From Lethocerus indicus (Eukaryota > Arthropoda > Insecta > Hemiptera > Belostomatidae): DNA of 64,000 nucleotides. Under the pieces are notes generated by a model. The model did no database searches. It was not told the DNA's origin and saw nothing but the letters and a program-made list of their open reading frames with translations. The position numbers were made by a program, and so were the translations under genes. Shown here piece after piece: positions 1 to 14,000 of this stretch (positions are counted from its first letter, which is position 1; every line of letters starts with the position of its first letter). The DNA is taken from positions 8,124,925 to 8,188,924 of the forward strand of contig JACDQD010000003.1 of the NCBI GenBank assembly GCA_019843655.1. The letters run 5' to 3'.

Positions 1-734
1 TACAAACGTTTGAAATATTTGTAAAGAATTCAAAGTATCCTGTCAGCCCTATCTACTTTTACCTTCCCAGGATGCAGATCGAGGAATGCTGACTAAACGC
101 TGAGATAAGGTGGATTTTATTGTATTCACTCAATTCTGCTAGGCGCGTCCCCAGAGCTGGCCTACGGCCGGTCGTTAATTCTGATTTCTATGCAGCCCGA
201 GACCACGCATGTCTACAGAAGAAAGGGGCTTTGAGCGCGGCCGCCACATTCTGGCCTAGACCGTAGAGTGACCCTGAGGCGTGTACCGTCAATGCCTTAG
301 TACACACGTGAGGGATGTGCGGGATTGTGTAATTGTTCTGCGTACGGCTGTTTTGCAGAGAAAGATCACGATTCCACTCTTCCAGAAAATTACACCGAAA
401 ATGATGAGTTTTAACAACAGACAAGGGCTTTAGGTCTAGGCAAGAGTCATCGGCTGCATAAGTGACGAGTAAGGGAATATACCGCCTGGAAAGAGAGGAC
501 GAAAGGTCGCAAAGGTATTGGACATGATCCAAGCTTAGATAGTGAGATACTTGAAGCGGGTCAAGGGCAGAGGGATGTCCGCATACCGCGCAAAAGACTC
601 GACGACACTTGCTATTCGGTACTCTGGTTCTCAACGGTTTCTCCCTTTGGTAAATGTTTCTAATGGAACAGTACTTTTCTATTACATCCTCTCCTTAGCA
701 ATCGACTAAAATATGGCATCGGATCTTTTTTTAT

Positions 735-748
735 GTTGCCAAGGCAAC
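735..748. promoter_or_regulatory. Perfect palindromic X-box (candidate RFX site)
   Basis: GTTGCCAAGGCAAC: two perfect inverted RFX half-sites with a two-base spacer. RFX factors bind such sites in promoters of ciliary genes, usually close to the start codon. No ciliary gene is recognisable here; a 447-base open frame without an internal Met lies 100 bases away on the minus strand (188-634). Confidence 0.55.
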
Positions 749-796
749 CGAAACACGAATAACAATATCGATGACAACGGTGTATATTATTGGTAG

Positions 797-809
797 CGGT
801 GAGTCACCG
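797..809. promoter_or_regulatory. AP-1-like site in a 13-bp palindrome
   Basis: CGGTGAGTCACCG: a perfect TGAGTCA core with matching flanks, 48 bases from the X-box at 735. Confidence 0.4.
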
Positions 810-3236
810 GCGACGACCGAGGCGTCGGTTCAATTTCCAGATCGGTATCGTCGATGATTAATGCGCCGGGATTTGTTTACCCGGGCTTTCATTAAATCGG
901 AGATTAACGGCCCAACATGGCGACAAGTTCGTCAGGAATATACAGAACTTTTGTTACACTCGTACTCCTGTCCGCCAACTCTGTTGATGGACAACAAAGT
1001 CCTCGGGAATAATTTGTAAATCCCATTCGTTATTGTACTTTTTTCATTATAAATAATATCCAGACTAATATCATTCTATGAACATTGTAAATTTGATATT
1101 GAATAATTTATGTTGCAGTTACACATGCAGTACTAACCTGACTAGAGCAGATTATAGAAGATCTGCGGATGTTTATTCGGGTTGTAATTGGCCGCCATAT
1201 CGACGAAACGTCCGATACAAAGGTTGAATTTCGAGCAGCAACGGGGTCTCGGAGGACCCCGCTTTCGGTTAAAAACAGAAATCTGAATGGAGGCGGCGGC
1301 GGCGGTAAGGAAATCGTGCTATTTGTGTGTCCGAGGCGACCAGGTTTGTGTTGGTCTCGCTATTTGTCTCCGCCCCTGTGTTGTTGTTACAGCCCCTGAG
1401 CCGGGTTGTAAACAACAGATAAAGGATGTTAACTGGAGTCCTTTGGTAGGTGTCCCCGGTTGTGACCAACTATGTTTAGCGGTCGGAAATTAGAAATAGA
1501 CACAGACCGTCCTCGGGTTCTTCACTCTCCCGCTCACGGCCTCCACTCTCTGCTCCTACTTCTATAACCATCTCCGTACCTCCAAAATGGTATCGCAATA
1601 TCTGTTTATAGGTTTCCTTCGCTGTTCTATTATTGAGCGCAATACTGCAGTTGATTGCTGCTAATTGAAACTGGGGCTTAATTGAGCCCTAATAAATAGA
1701 ATACAGATAAATACTTTTAAAATTGCAGGCTCTAGAGTTGTGTACAGGATCATAACTGTGTGGTGGCCATTGAATATCGGTTCAAACTTTCTGGGTCACT
1801 TTTCAAGGATGCCATTAATTAGTGCAGGAGAAATACAAAATGATCGTTTTCAGTGAGGAAAAAAAGAGAATCATCGATGGAGAATAGACACCAATTTTCT
1901 GAATTAGTTCAGTTTCACCGTTAGTGTCATACATTAAATACTGTGTACGTGTCCTAAATTTAACCGTCCTGGCACTTATAATTTCATTTAAAATAAGAGC
2001 GAACACTTGACGTTACAATTTAATAAAGTTTCTGACAAAAGTACCACGATTTCAAAGTTACTTTCCTTCTTTGCGCTTGTTGCTACTGAGTATTTCGCAA
2101 TAGAGAGTTTTCTATTTCAGCCTTGTTCCCTTTGGCTTTGGTTATTTACAGAATCCGTTGTGGCCTCGCAAAACTCAGTTGTAAAGTGTTCCGACACACA
2201 GAATCTTTGTAAAATTGTAAATATGAGAAATGAGCGTAGGAAGATCATCCGCGGTATTTAATTGCGCGTTGGGATTTAAATAATTCATATAGTCATTTCA
2301 TTTCTATTTCCAGCGATATTGCATTTATAATAATAAAGGTGAGTTATAAATGAATTTTTAATAAAAACATAATTTAATTTCAATGGATATAATTCCTTAT
2401 ATCATTGCGTTATACTAAAATAGGCAAGGGAACGATGATACTAAACCACCATTACTCGGCCACCTCCTTTCACCGGGTCCGTTTCGCGACCACCGTTCGA
2501 AATCCCCGAGCGAAATATTTTCCAAGTGCAAAATTTTGACACAGAATGAATCATGTTACCCGAGACTAGTGACTCACACTGACTCATTCACGATAACTGA
2601 ATCGAGAGATAGTTACATCGATGATTCCCTCCATTGTCAAGGTCCATTGCCAGAATGAATTTCAATTTTATAATTTCCATGTACTACAGGCATACAACTT
2701 GAAAATTATTGATTCTGAAGGCCCTAAAACTATCAATAGAATTTTTATGGATAACATTACTGTATTAAACATTAAATTTCAATAAAACTGGGTCATATTC
2801 TTAGCCAAATAACTTGACTTAATTAGTTTCTGGATAGTGTGATAATATATTGCGTACATATGAATTGAGGCGATGCGGTTTTCTATTGCACCAGTTTGCC
2901 GTATGTGATATTGGCAATATTTTTTTTGTACATGTCATTACAGCAACGCATATTTCAAACAACTTTTTAAACTCGTTCTCCACATCCTTCACCTCCATTG
3001 AAGAGCTTGAAAGTGCAGATTTGACTATAAAGACATCTTATAAATTTTAACAACTTCATTCGATTATAACCTTCCGGTCGTCAGTAGAATACTGACAGTT
3101 AACGCGCTCTATACTCGGATGTATAAACTGAAAATGGTTAGAATATTATTTCTGAGAGGACGGGAAGACGTAAGGGATAACTGTTGTCGGGCGTCGCGTG
3201 TGAGATATTACAAAACATTATGTTTAGAACGAAGGG

Positions 3237-3292
3237 GTTGTTAGAGGTGGGGGAGCGGGTGGCAGAGGGGCAGGGAATACCGCTCTAACAAC
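3237..3292. other. Inverted repeat GTTGTTAGAG/CTCTAACAAC
   Basis: Perfect 10-bp arms at 3237-3246 and 3283-3292 around a G-rich 36-base loop. Confidence 0.5.
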
Positions 3293-5709
3293 GCAGAAAC
3301 TGAGGAAAATTCTAGGTTGTTATTTTAGCCCGGGCCACCGTCCATCCGTCTTCCTCAACGCCGCCTCCACCTCAACCTCCGCCTCCAACTCCACCGCCCA
3401 CCTTCCCACATCTAGACCAACACAGAATATCACAAGTCGCACTATTTCACTAACTTCGGTCACTATTTTTATCCGGCGAATATATTTCAAATAGAATAAT
3501 TATATATGAGCCCTGAAGGAATTCAAAATGGGAGACGGATACAAAAAAAATTCTATACTTGACAAAAAGAATCGCAGTGAAAAATACAGCAACTGTGGCG
3601 GATACTAATGAAGATTGTCAGTAATAGTAGAAAGTCAGTTGCATTTCTGAAAAAAAAAATACTGGTTGAGCCGTTAAATATAAGTTTTGTGATAATTCAA
3701 GGTTACTATTCTAGTTGTAAAATAACGACACTGCGATAATAATGATGTTTGAATCTTACAGATACTGTGCGTCCAGACGATGTTCTCATGTTTCAAACAT
3801 AATGTCGGCCGTACTCGGCACTCCGGTACTCGGTCCTGGGGCCTTGACATGGCCGCCGGCGAAAGCGGGTAACGCGGTCACAAAAAGAGAATGAGAAACA
3901 GAAAGAGAGAGACCGGACGAAAAAAAAAACATTCCGATCGAAGAGTGAAATTAAAAATCACTCCTTTTTTGGTGGCAAATAAGAACTGGAATGCATCGCC
4001 ACAATCCGGGTACCGCCCAACCTGTACTACAGCCATTGTGCACGGTCTTCAGTTGCAGGCGGAATCGAACGCTATAATGATTTCGGCTATTCGCATCTTT
4101 CTTAGCAGTATCGGACCATTGAAAACGCATGCGAGTCTCCAAATAAATGACTAAAAATGCTCAATATCACTAGTGATGTCTTGATCTTAATAATTATAAT
4201 AATAAGTAAGAATATATTTTCATTAACACTACCTAACTAAAGTAAGTAACAATGAGAGGAAGATGATGCCTTGAGAAGAATAATTTCCTTATTTACTGTC
4301 ATGGCAAATGCCTAAAACCGAAAACTACTTAAGTTGGCGAAAAGCAGAAGTCAGTATGCAGTTCCGGATCGAGGAGTAATGAGACGGCACAACTTAAAAT
4401 AAATTTCAAACGTAACTTTTTTGGTGGAGAAATATTCCATTATGATTAAAGGGCCTGAGACCCCGTTTTTGACTTGTTAAAATAATTTCCCGTTTAATGC
4501 GCAATCAGGAAACCACGAGCTAAGGACAAGATGAATGGGCTCTGGCCCTCGGTTTGGCAACAACAAGAAAGGCAGTACTTCGTGAACAAATTGGGTCCAT
4601 TTATTTTATCTATAAATAGACAATTACATATAAAAAAAAAACCTGGGCCATGCTCAGAAACAAATAATGGCCAATTAATTATGTCGCCCTCTTACGTATT
4701 TGTTATAAAAGCAAACAATAAAGCGGCATTATTTCTTCTAATTATATGTTCAAAAAGAATCATGATTTGCGAAATTTCTGGGAGATTAAAAGATATTTTT
4801 GAAATCAAGATAAACTTTTGATAGAGTTCAATCATATTTAATTTTGGTGAGGAGATATTCACCCATTGACTAAGATATCTTTAAAAAATTATTTTATATA
4901 AATAATTTTAAATCAACTTTTAACTGTTGCAAGCAAATGTAATTACAGTATTTTCATTGTAGTTTTGACTATTCATAAATTCAGACCGAATTTCTCATTT
5001 GTTTCAGCTCTGTACAATACCCAAAATAACAACTGCATTTAAAGGGGATTTAATTATGAAACCCTGGCTGATTAAAACAGTATAAACAAACCAGGCGGTG
5101 ACAGATGTCTTTGAAAATATCATATTATATATTTTAGGGTTTTAATTGACAAAAATATATTTTCATTCCAGACAAATAATTTTATTCGTGTACTCTTCAA
5201 CTCTTCCTTTTCCACCTTGAATGAACTGAACCATAAGAGGAGAAGGTTATTTTCAATAACAACGCAGTGCGGTAGAACTGGCCAGCCCCATTCAGAGCCC
5301 AATTGCCGTAAGAACAATGACAAGCGTATTTGGGCTCCCGCTGAGGCCGTCTTGCAGAATATTGAGCGCACCTCCTCACCTCCCGCTCAGTGTCGCTTAA
5401 ATGGCTTCATGAATTTGTTGGAAAAATACTCTGGGAACATTTCCTAATTCCGGACGCGTCAAATATTTACGAAAGTGTGAAAATATATGTGTTTAAGATA
5501 TCTTGTCCGTTTTTCTCTCACTACAACACTCTTGTTATACGCCGTAATACACATCCAGTTTAAGCAGATTTTATATCGAGTACTCTTGGATTTACCTACT
5601 GGCCGTATGTACAAATTGAATAAAAAGCAGTACTGGAAACAAAAGTCGAATAATGAAACAGAAAATCGGTCGTCCATGTACAACACTGATTGGCAATAAT
5701 CGACTCTTC

Positions 5710-5745
5710 CCCATATTCCATTGGCCTTATCAGTCGCAAAACATA
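5710..5745 (+). repeat. Short relic sharing the ATTGGCCTTATCAGTC block
   Basis: Sixteen bases are identical to 33574-33590 or its immediate surroundings. Similarity continues on both sides (CATATT upstream, AAAAC downstream). It is probably a fragment of the same dispersed family as the 33568 relic, too short to classify. Confidence 0.3.
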
Positions 5746-6549
5746 TAGTTATTGTTTTTTCTAAGGTCAATGAAAACACCTTTCAAAAAAGGTATTTGAG
5801 ACTACAAGGATTTATAATTTGATTAATCTGTGCCCGAAGGAAATGTTCCTACTGTGGAAGCGTGTATAGCGCCGATGATTAAGTCGAGAGAGAGGATGGA
5901 TTTAATGAACAGTTACAAATCATCAATCAGCTGATTTAATGTTTTGTCAGGCTTGCTGTGAGAATGTGGCGAACGATGCGAGACAGAAAATTGCAAATGT
6001 TCGACAAAAGGAGATACTTCCCTCACAAAAATAATTCAACTCGGATACACAAAGCTATCCGGCGGTCTATAACGTTGGAATGAGGTTCGACCGTGCATTA
6101 ATGCAGAGATTGTCCTTTCAAGATTGCCCTTATCGGCGCTCCTCTTTGCTGGCGCGGGAAGTATTGAGCACACAGTCCTCCAGTTTGCTGTATCAACCGG
6201 GTTTATTAATGAACCCCAACACAGAAACGGACCCCCGCCAATAGCTCGCGTTATAAGACCGTTCAACCGACCCAATTAATCGTACCGGAAGGTGCTGGAT
6301 TGCGCTTATTCGCAAATCGCAGCCATAAGGAAAAGAAATAGCCGTCCATTTTAGAATAAATATTTCGGTGATAATATTTAACACGCAATGTACACATTTT
6401 ATAAATCCCAAATAGTACCTTGCAATCATCGCACCTGCGATTTTCTTCTTCTTCTTATTTGAACTCGCCCATTTAATCGTATGCTGCTTTTACTCTGTGC
6501 TATTGCTGTCTCCCGTCAAGGCCAACATCTGTAAATACATCAATTTATT

Positions 6550-6590
6550 ACTGACAGCGGTGGAAAACCGGTCTAGCCTAAAGCCAAATA
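6550..6590 (+). repeat. Dispersed repeat fragment sharing AAAACCGGTCTAGCCTA
   Basis: Seventeen bases at 6564-6580 are identical to 41491-41507. ACTGACAGCG upstream parallels ACTGACGACG upstream of the other copy, and CAAAT follows in both. The pattern CTGA, short gap, AAAACCGGTCTAG suggests a decayed hammerhead-type motif, by inference only. Confidence 0.35.
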
Positions 6591-8100
6591 GGCAGTAGAA
6601 AATATTGAACCCATAATATCACATTTTTCCCCGTCCGTCATACAAAAAATATAATTATTAAAATAAAAGATACGTCGAATTTACCGATCGCAATGCTTCT
6701 GCACAAGTACAAGCAGTATTGATAGGTACAAGCTCGCGAAATAATTTTCAAAACCGAAAATTCATAAATTTCATTTGGGTGACACGAGGCCGTAAAATAT
6801 GTAATTAAAACTACTGCCAGTGAAAGGCCCCGGAAAAGCCGATGTTCGCCAATCGTTCAAAGTTTAGTTTCAAAAATTCTTTTTTTTAAAAGGCATATAA
6901 ATTAGAGAGTGACTCTATAATGTGTGACTCCTTATAGAGCGTGAAATTAGACTAGACACACTGGTGAATGCATTAGGAGTTGGCAAACTATCGTGCTCCC
7001 CATGGTTTTTATTTAATTGGTCCATCCTTTCACCATTTTAAAAATCGTCGTTTCTATAAAATCGATTACTTACCGCGTATTTTTCCTCTGTTTTATCACT
7101 TGAGAGTGGATATTAACTGAAGGGAAAACGGTGGGCTTTTCGGATAGTTTTCGGGAAAATTAACTTGAGCTGGTGTTGATTTAATGTAAACGGCTTCCAA
7201 CAACAGTTGGAGTGTTTCCACTTCGTCCGTTCCGAGACATTTCATAATCTTCTAGTCGAAAAGTCGGAAAACCGCGTGAAATTACCCGTTCCTATTCGGC
7301 CGGTTATTGTTCCCGTGCAGTTGTGAATGTGAAGGACGCCGGCGCGACTTAAAATAACTTCGAATTGCGAAAAAAATCAAGTTTTCAGTGCAGAAATATT
7401 TGACGGGCTCTGGGCAAAATTCCAGACCATTCCGACGTTCTACGAAACCGGGCGGTAAACACGGATTATTTCTGGGCGTCGATTTAATTAAAACAATTAT
7501 TCTATCATCTATCAGTTTTTCCCGCTTTTACTCTCGCAGCCGCGGCGTTTTCAATTCTCTCAGAAAAATGAAAATAATTGTGGAATCAGTTTTATTTTGT
7601 AAACATCCTGTACCTACTGTGTCTTGAAATAAATAATATTTCCTGGTTAGTTTAATTTATGATTCATATAAAATATTATAACAATAAAAATAATTGTTTC
7701 AGTCAAATACAATTTCACAACAAAGCACGTTTCTTCCGTGAATCTACTGATCTTTTAATAAAGTACTTTTAGACTCATTATAATTTAACAAATAGTTCCA
7801 AGGAAATATGTGTTCCGTTGAATTATTATAAGAATAAATCTTTTCAGCTTAAAATTCACCAGCACAGTCACATTGCACAGTAAAAGAGTGCTTTGAATAA
7901 TCGGATTGTTTCTGTAGTGGAGTAAATGACGACAATCTGTCGTAGCTACACGCGCAGTCTGAAATTCCTACGGCCGCTCCTCGGGCTTTATTTCGATAAA
8001 TAATTCAATTGTTAATTGAAACGAAATGAAGGAGAAAATGTAAGCGTTCTAGTTGAAGGGCGGCAACGGTCTGGCTCATGTCCAGACCCGAAATCTAATT

Positions 8101-9695
8101 ATACATACTTATATACATATATATAATACTCTCCCTGTCTCTCTCTCTATCTCTCACTTTCGCGTGATCGCCTCCCTCTCCCCCCTCTCTCTCTCTCTCT
8201 GACTGCGTGTACGAAATATTTTATCAACTTAATCTCTCCCTCACAAGTAGCAGGTATACCTTTTGTGTTGCTCTAGCACCGACGAGGGCGACTGGTCGGT
8301 GGCGGGAGAGGGAGGCAGGCCTTCCTTCCCTAATCGGCCGGTGTATAAACGGTAGCCGAATTAGCCCGTGTCCGCAATTTATCATAATCGGGCAGTCGGG
8401 CGTCACTTCTTGGCCAGAGGTCACTGATTTCGGGCAACGAAACCTGGCTCTGACGTCACACTCTTCGGTAGATGATTCGGTACTTTTTCTTAAAATCAAC
8501 CGCCGTCCAAGTGTCACGACGGGACAAATCACGCCCGATTTGTAATTGCCAATGCCATCTCTAAACTAGAAAAACAAGAGCAACAACAACAACATTTATT
8601 AGAGTGCGATTATGACCGGCTACTTTAAGAAACGGGGAAGATAATTCCCCGTCCCTTTTTTATAAATCTTCCCGCCCAATTTGGTTCCGCGCCATACTCG
8701 GATTCGTTCAATTGCTCTACACGATTTGGCCCCACCGGCATGACGTAGTCATACTTCGTAATATACAAACTTGATACTGGAAACCCCACGGAGCCGTATT
8801 ATTATTTCATTTATCAATTATTTGTATTTGTTTTTCATTCATTTATTAGGATAACATTAATAATCACTGGAACTCCGTGTCGTATATATCCGGCTAATTA
8901 AACTGAATTTTCTCATTTATCGATCAAATGTTTGGTATCATCACTCCCTCCTGGAATTCTAACATACTAGTAAAATACCCAGCGATACAATTTAATCAAC
9001 ATCCGCTAATCAGTAAGATTCGGCACTGTTGTTGGAGCACGGCGTAGAGAACTAACGAGAGGAGTCGACGGCGTTTCACAGTGTCGATGGTGCGATCCGC
9101 CAACGGCCGCACACGGGATAACTCCACTGCGATATTGTAATTTCCCAGTGCGTTAACCATTAATCATGGTTGCCCCTGAAAACTGGTGCCGGGCCCGACC
9201 TCAAATTTCCCCGCCTCCATCACATTTACAATTACACTGCTCGGTACTGGTACCAGTGCCAAAGCTACATGTATAGTAGATAGATATAATCCACAGCTGG
9301 CCACTCTAAAAAACATGAGCTACAACCGTTTTGTGAAAATATGAATTTTATGATCACATTCGGTATGATATACCGATATATTTCGTCGTAAGTTGTAAAT
9401 AGATTCCGGTTTGTACGACCGCCGCCTCCGTTTTCCTTTTTCGAGAAAAAGTTATTGGTCGATTAAAAGCCGACTGGGCGCGTCCAGAAAACAGGAGGTG
9501 AGCGCGCAATATTGTTTCGTGCACAGGTTAGTGATCTTTCAGTTGCCAACCCTCGAACCGGACCGCTATTATTAGACGTCAGTGTAGAGGGAGCCACCGA
9601 AGGGGGGGCAAAGAGAATCAAGAAGGCGAGAAAGGTTGAAGCTAAAGAGAATGAGAAAGAGTGATAGTTTGCCTTTGGAAGGGGTGAGGGCGAAT

Positions 9696-9727
<32 letters not shown>

Positions 9728-12700
9728 AATTGCCCTATTTTTAGGCGGCCCTAGCTGTCATGCAAATCCAACACGCTCCGGTTGTACAGTTTTACATAAT
9801 TAAATACTGTACTATACTCTCCTGCCGGCCGGTATATACTTGTAACAGTAGGACAAATACAGTCGTTAGCACTGTGTATAAAATGATGTACTGTGTCACG
9901 GTTTAAACTCTACACTTTCCGGCCATCATTCATGTTGTCCGAGAATTAGATTCGGCTGTAGGCTAACACCTCCTACTGTGGCTCGCTTCCTTCCTTGCGG
10001 CCAACTTTACCAATTTCTGATCGAAGGCTGCACTCTATTTGATATTCCTTTATTGACACATAGAATAAATACGTATTCTAACAATGTTCTAATACCTCAG
10101 TAGTCTTTACTTGGGACAATATTCTAAGCGTTGCGCCCGGCCGTAAACTCTTAAACGCTTCCCTATATCGACCGGAAATATCAGTCAATATATGCGTCCC
10201 GTCAGCGACCGACGAGAGCATTCCATGGAGGTTAGGTAGAAACCAGTTTGATCTCGGAAGATAGCAGAGAGAGAGGAGGAGGAGGAACATTTTAGTTTCA
10301 CTACACAAGTTTACATTTCGCTCGATATCTTTTGTCAAAAGCCATTAGTTCGTACTTAGGTTAAATGAAAATGGAGACAAAATTATAGCCAAAACAACCA
10401 TATTCGAAAACTTGTTTCCAACTGTTACCAGACAGTAAGAGGACACGGTATTATTTACGGCCCATACTCAGCATTTAAGGCACACGTACCCGCGGAGTAC
10501 TTGGTTATTATATATGTAAAGCCCAGTGGAGGAAGTAAACACCGAACGGTTGGACAAAGTTGAGCGTGAAATATGACTTGGCAAAAATAAACAGGGCAGG
10601 AGCGTGTTGGGTCGATGAACCAACGGTACACAATCTACACCACTAGCGGTGATTCCGTTGACCCCTCCCCCGAGCCGGCCCCTTCTTATTATTTCTCGCA
10701 ATTTCAGCCCGTTAACCCCGCTCAGAACGCTCAACGGTTAGCCGGAGCCCGGTTTTTAATAACACTCACTGACCGCTAGACAGCCGACCAATTCATGCTT
10801 CCGCCTTGTCGATTTTAACGAAAAGTGCGTTTTGAGCACGAGGAGAGACATCGTGAACCGCGTCCCCACACCAATAAAAGATAGAAAACTAACTAGAGCA
10901 ATAGAAAATTCGGTTCACAGACCACGTATTGTCCATGTCTGCAGACGAATATTGCCAGCCACAGCAATTGATCTCAATTTTCGAAACCAACTAGTGTGAT
11001 ACTTCATAAGGGAATCACTTTCCGATAACGGTTGATCAGCACTCTTGAGATTATCCAAGCGATGCCGGTCGTCTGATGGGGTTTGGTATCCTGGAAAACA
11101 TGGAATGTAATAATTCAATCGCTAAATCGGTAACTGGAGAAGATATTTTAGATGATTACAGGTAGTGTGATTGGAAACCTAAGAGGTAAGGCTTGTACGT
11201 ACTATAACGTGCAGATATCCTAGAGATACGATTTCTTTGGTTGCATCCGCAACAGGATCAATTCAGGTCAAACACACAAATTTTGTAACTGGACAAAACA
11301 TTGGATTGATAATTAATAATCCCTTGGAGAAATCTAAATCGATAAGGGAAACGTATCTATTGTATATTCAATTTTGCTCCTTTTCTGTTCAAATGGCCAA
11401 CAGTTACAACCGCTTCCGTAATATTAACTGTTGCCTGTAAATATTGGCTGCCACGACAGGCTATATTAATGAAACATGTGTCCGGAAGAAGGTGGACTGA
11501 AAAGAAGGCCGATATCTAAAAAACGGATCGACCTACAAAGGAATAATAGTTACACCATAATTTGTGCCTTTCTTCAGTCAAACTTTCTTCGACCTGCGAC
11601 ATTTTCAGTCACAATTAGACGGCGGTTTTCTAAATGGTCGGCAATTTTTTCAAAGTTCTCTCAGAATTCTGGACGAGTAGAAAGGTATAGGATATGGAAA
11701 TATCGCAGCTACAAGCGTTTTATAATAATAATGTTTTAGAATTAATTTCTTTGTTTTCACTGTTGAGCCTTGTTTATGCCATTACAGATAGGAAACAGAT
11801 ACTGAATTAATTTTCTACATTCTGGAGGATGAAAGTAGTAACTATTTAATGATCGGAGAATGTAATTTTTCCGGATTAACAAACAGTGTCGGTTACACAA
11901 TTTATTAGTGCAACATGAAATCATATTACAATGAACTCCAAATGGGTTAGCCGTGTTTCACTCGCTTACTGAATAGGCTCTAAAATACATTTATGAGACG
12001 CAGGAAAAAATGACGGGTTTGACACATAGAGGACGCGCAGCTACTAGCTTTTGACTTCGTGTGCAGGTCACGCTTTGGACGGAGTAAGCCTTACTAGAAA
12101 ACAGATAAAGAACTTATCGTGAGGTGGCTGTGAGCCTGTTAAAACTTAATTTTCTCATCCAATCTATTACGTCGAACTACCTCGGGGGTATTGGATAATT
12201 ATTATTTCTGAAAAGTATAGATTTCGTTATGAAAACTTAATTTTTTGTTGGGATCCACATTGATTTTGTACGAATTACAGTTGGAAAAAACCGTTTGGGA
12301 TACGGAGTAATGTTTCTCAGTTGGAATGTAGGCCGGGACCCCATCTCTAGAAGTGGGTTGAATTAAGCAGTTTCCATCTGGGACACCCGACGCCCTTTGT
12401 GTTAAGAGATGAAAATAAAGTTAATTATTTCTTTTAAAAAGTGGGACAATTAACTGGCGCCCTTCACTCCGAGAAGCGCGTTTGAGAAATTCACTTGAGG
12501 GACACTCGTACGTCACGACTCGCGGAGCAACACTACAGATTGGGATTGGGAAAAAAATGAATCATTATTACACAATCGAAGAAGCTTCTTGAAGATTCTT
12601 TCCCTGCCGAACCACATATACAATAAATTATGGGCAAATAGTAATCTTTTTCATTATAACACAATAAATTAACAATATTTAGTAACTATCAATCGTGTGA

Positions 12701-14000
12701 CACTGTGGACATTTTCGCAATGGCACTACAGCTTCGTTTGTTATTTTTATGTGAAGAAAGTCCAGGGGCGTTAATGGCATTAAAGTTAATTCGGTAATGA
12801 ATATTTATTACATCGATCCAGGTTTTATATTGCAGCAAAAATGGTGCCGCAGTTTTGATACGATGTTACGTGCAAAAATTCTTTTTTTTTGCACGAATCC
12901 CTCAAATGTGTACTTACTGGAAAGCGGTATATCTCTGCGCTCGAATCCACCTGTAAATTTAATTTAATTGGGCAGATGGCGAGCTGAAAACGAACCGGGT
13001 GCGCTGAAGAAACGCGCGCCGCAACTCGAAGCTCAGTGGTCCCATCCCGGTTGGCTTCAGTAGAAAGCCGCTACAAGAAATATATTTATTTGTCTCGAAA
13101 TATGCAGCTGCTCTTCGCCGGGTAATAAAAATGCAGTTAAGACGGTACGGGTTTTTTACCCGGCCGACTGGTTTCGTGGAGGTGTCCGCGCTTTCTGGGG
13201 GAACGCTCCTGTACACCCGGGCCCCTGTACACCTACTGACCGGTTCCGACGTCTGTACTCGAAAACATTTGCCATCTCCATGCCACCCCTTTCACTATAC
13301 ATCACCTCCACCATACCTTGGTAGAAATGAGAAAATCCGAAACGTATTCTTATTTTTATTCCGTCTTTTTAATTTGGATATGCCATGACAATAAAAAGTA
13401 ATCCAGTCATGAACATTCAATATATATACAGTTACATACATTAATTTTATTTCGATACCTTCGAATAATCGTCCCCAATTGTATGATATATTTCCAGAAG
13501 CGAGGTATTGGATGGAGGGGGCTGTTGAATCTCTAGAACGGTTTCGATATGTCACTCTGATCAGTGGTAGGTGACATTATAATGTTTATTTGTTCTCACT
13601 GTAATTCCAATTGTAAATAGCCACATTAATTGTATATATTATAATAATAAATAAATTAAAAAGAAGGACTACTGAAACTCTTTCTCATCAGTAACAGAGG
13701 CATACGTGTAACACAGCCGTTCTGACGGTTTCTTTAGTAGCAAGGACCTCTTATCCTGTGTTGAAAATTATCAATGATTTCAATAAATATTTACGATTTT
13801 GGGAAACATTAATGATTTATTTTACATATCGTTATAATGGGCAGAAACAATAACTGCATAATAACCTGTCTTAATTGCCATTGAGGAATGGTGAACCAAA
13901 GGTTTTAGCATACGCTACATGGGCCGAGCATCAAGCGAAACCAAGAAAAAATCAAGGCCTTTCATTCTAGCCCGATCTAATTACGGCGAATTATATTTGA
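8101..14000. other. Non-coding region with CT/GA tracts at its left side
   Basis: CT-rich tract at 8130-8201 and purine-rich at 9590-9730. The rest is unique DNA. A pair of overlapping opposite-strand frames at 8207-8545 is most likely chance. Confidence 0.5.
9696..9720 (+). repeat. (GA)n microsatellite
   Basis: Twelve perfect GA units inside a purine-rich stretch (9590-9730). Confidence 0.9.

Larger units (their letters stand above)
1..8100. other. Non-coding region, no gene found
   Basis: Unique, moderately AT-rich DNA. All open frames are short, lack coding-like composition or start without ATG. It holds the X-box and AP-1 palindromes (735-809), a FOX-like TTTGTTTAC near 868, an inverted repeat at 3237, a perfect palindrome ATCACTAGTGAT at 4166-4177, and the relics at 5710 and 6550. 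Confidence 0.5.

Noticed and set aside
9548..9570. tRNA B box on the minus strand (GGTTCGAGGG)
   Set aside because: Lacks the conserved CC at the end and any A box upstream.
12074..12083. miR-184 seed-like TGGACGGAG
   Set aside because: No complementary arm within hairpin distance.
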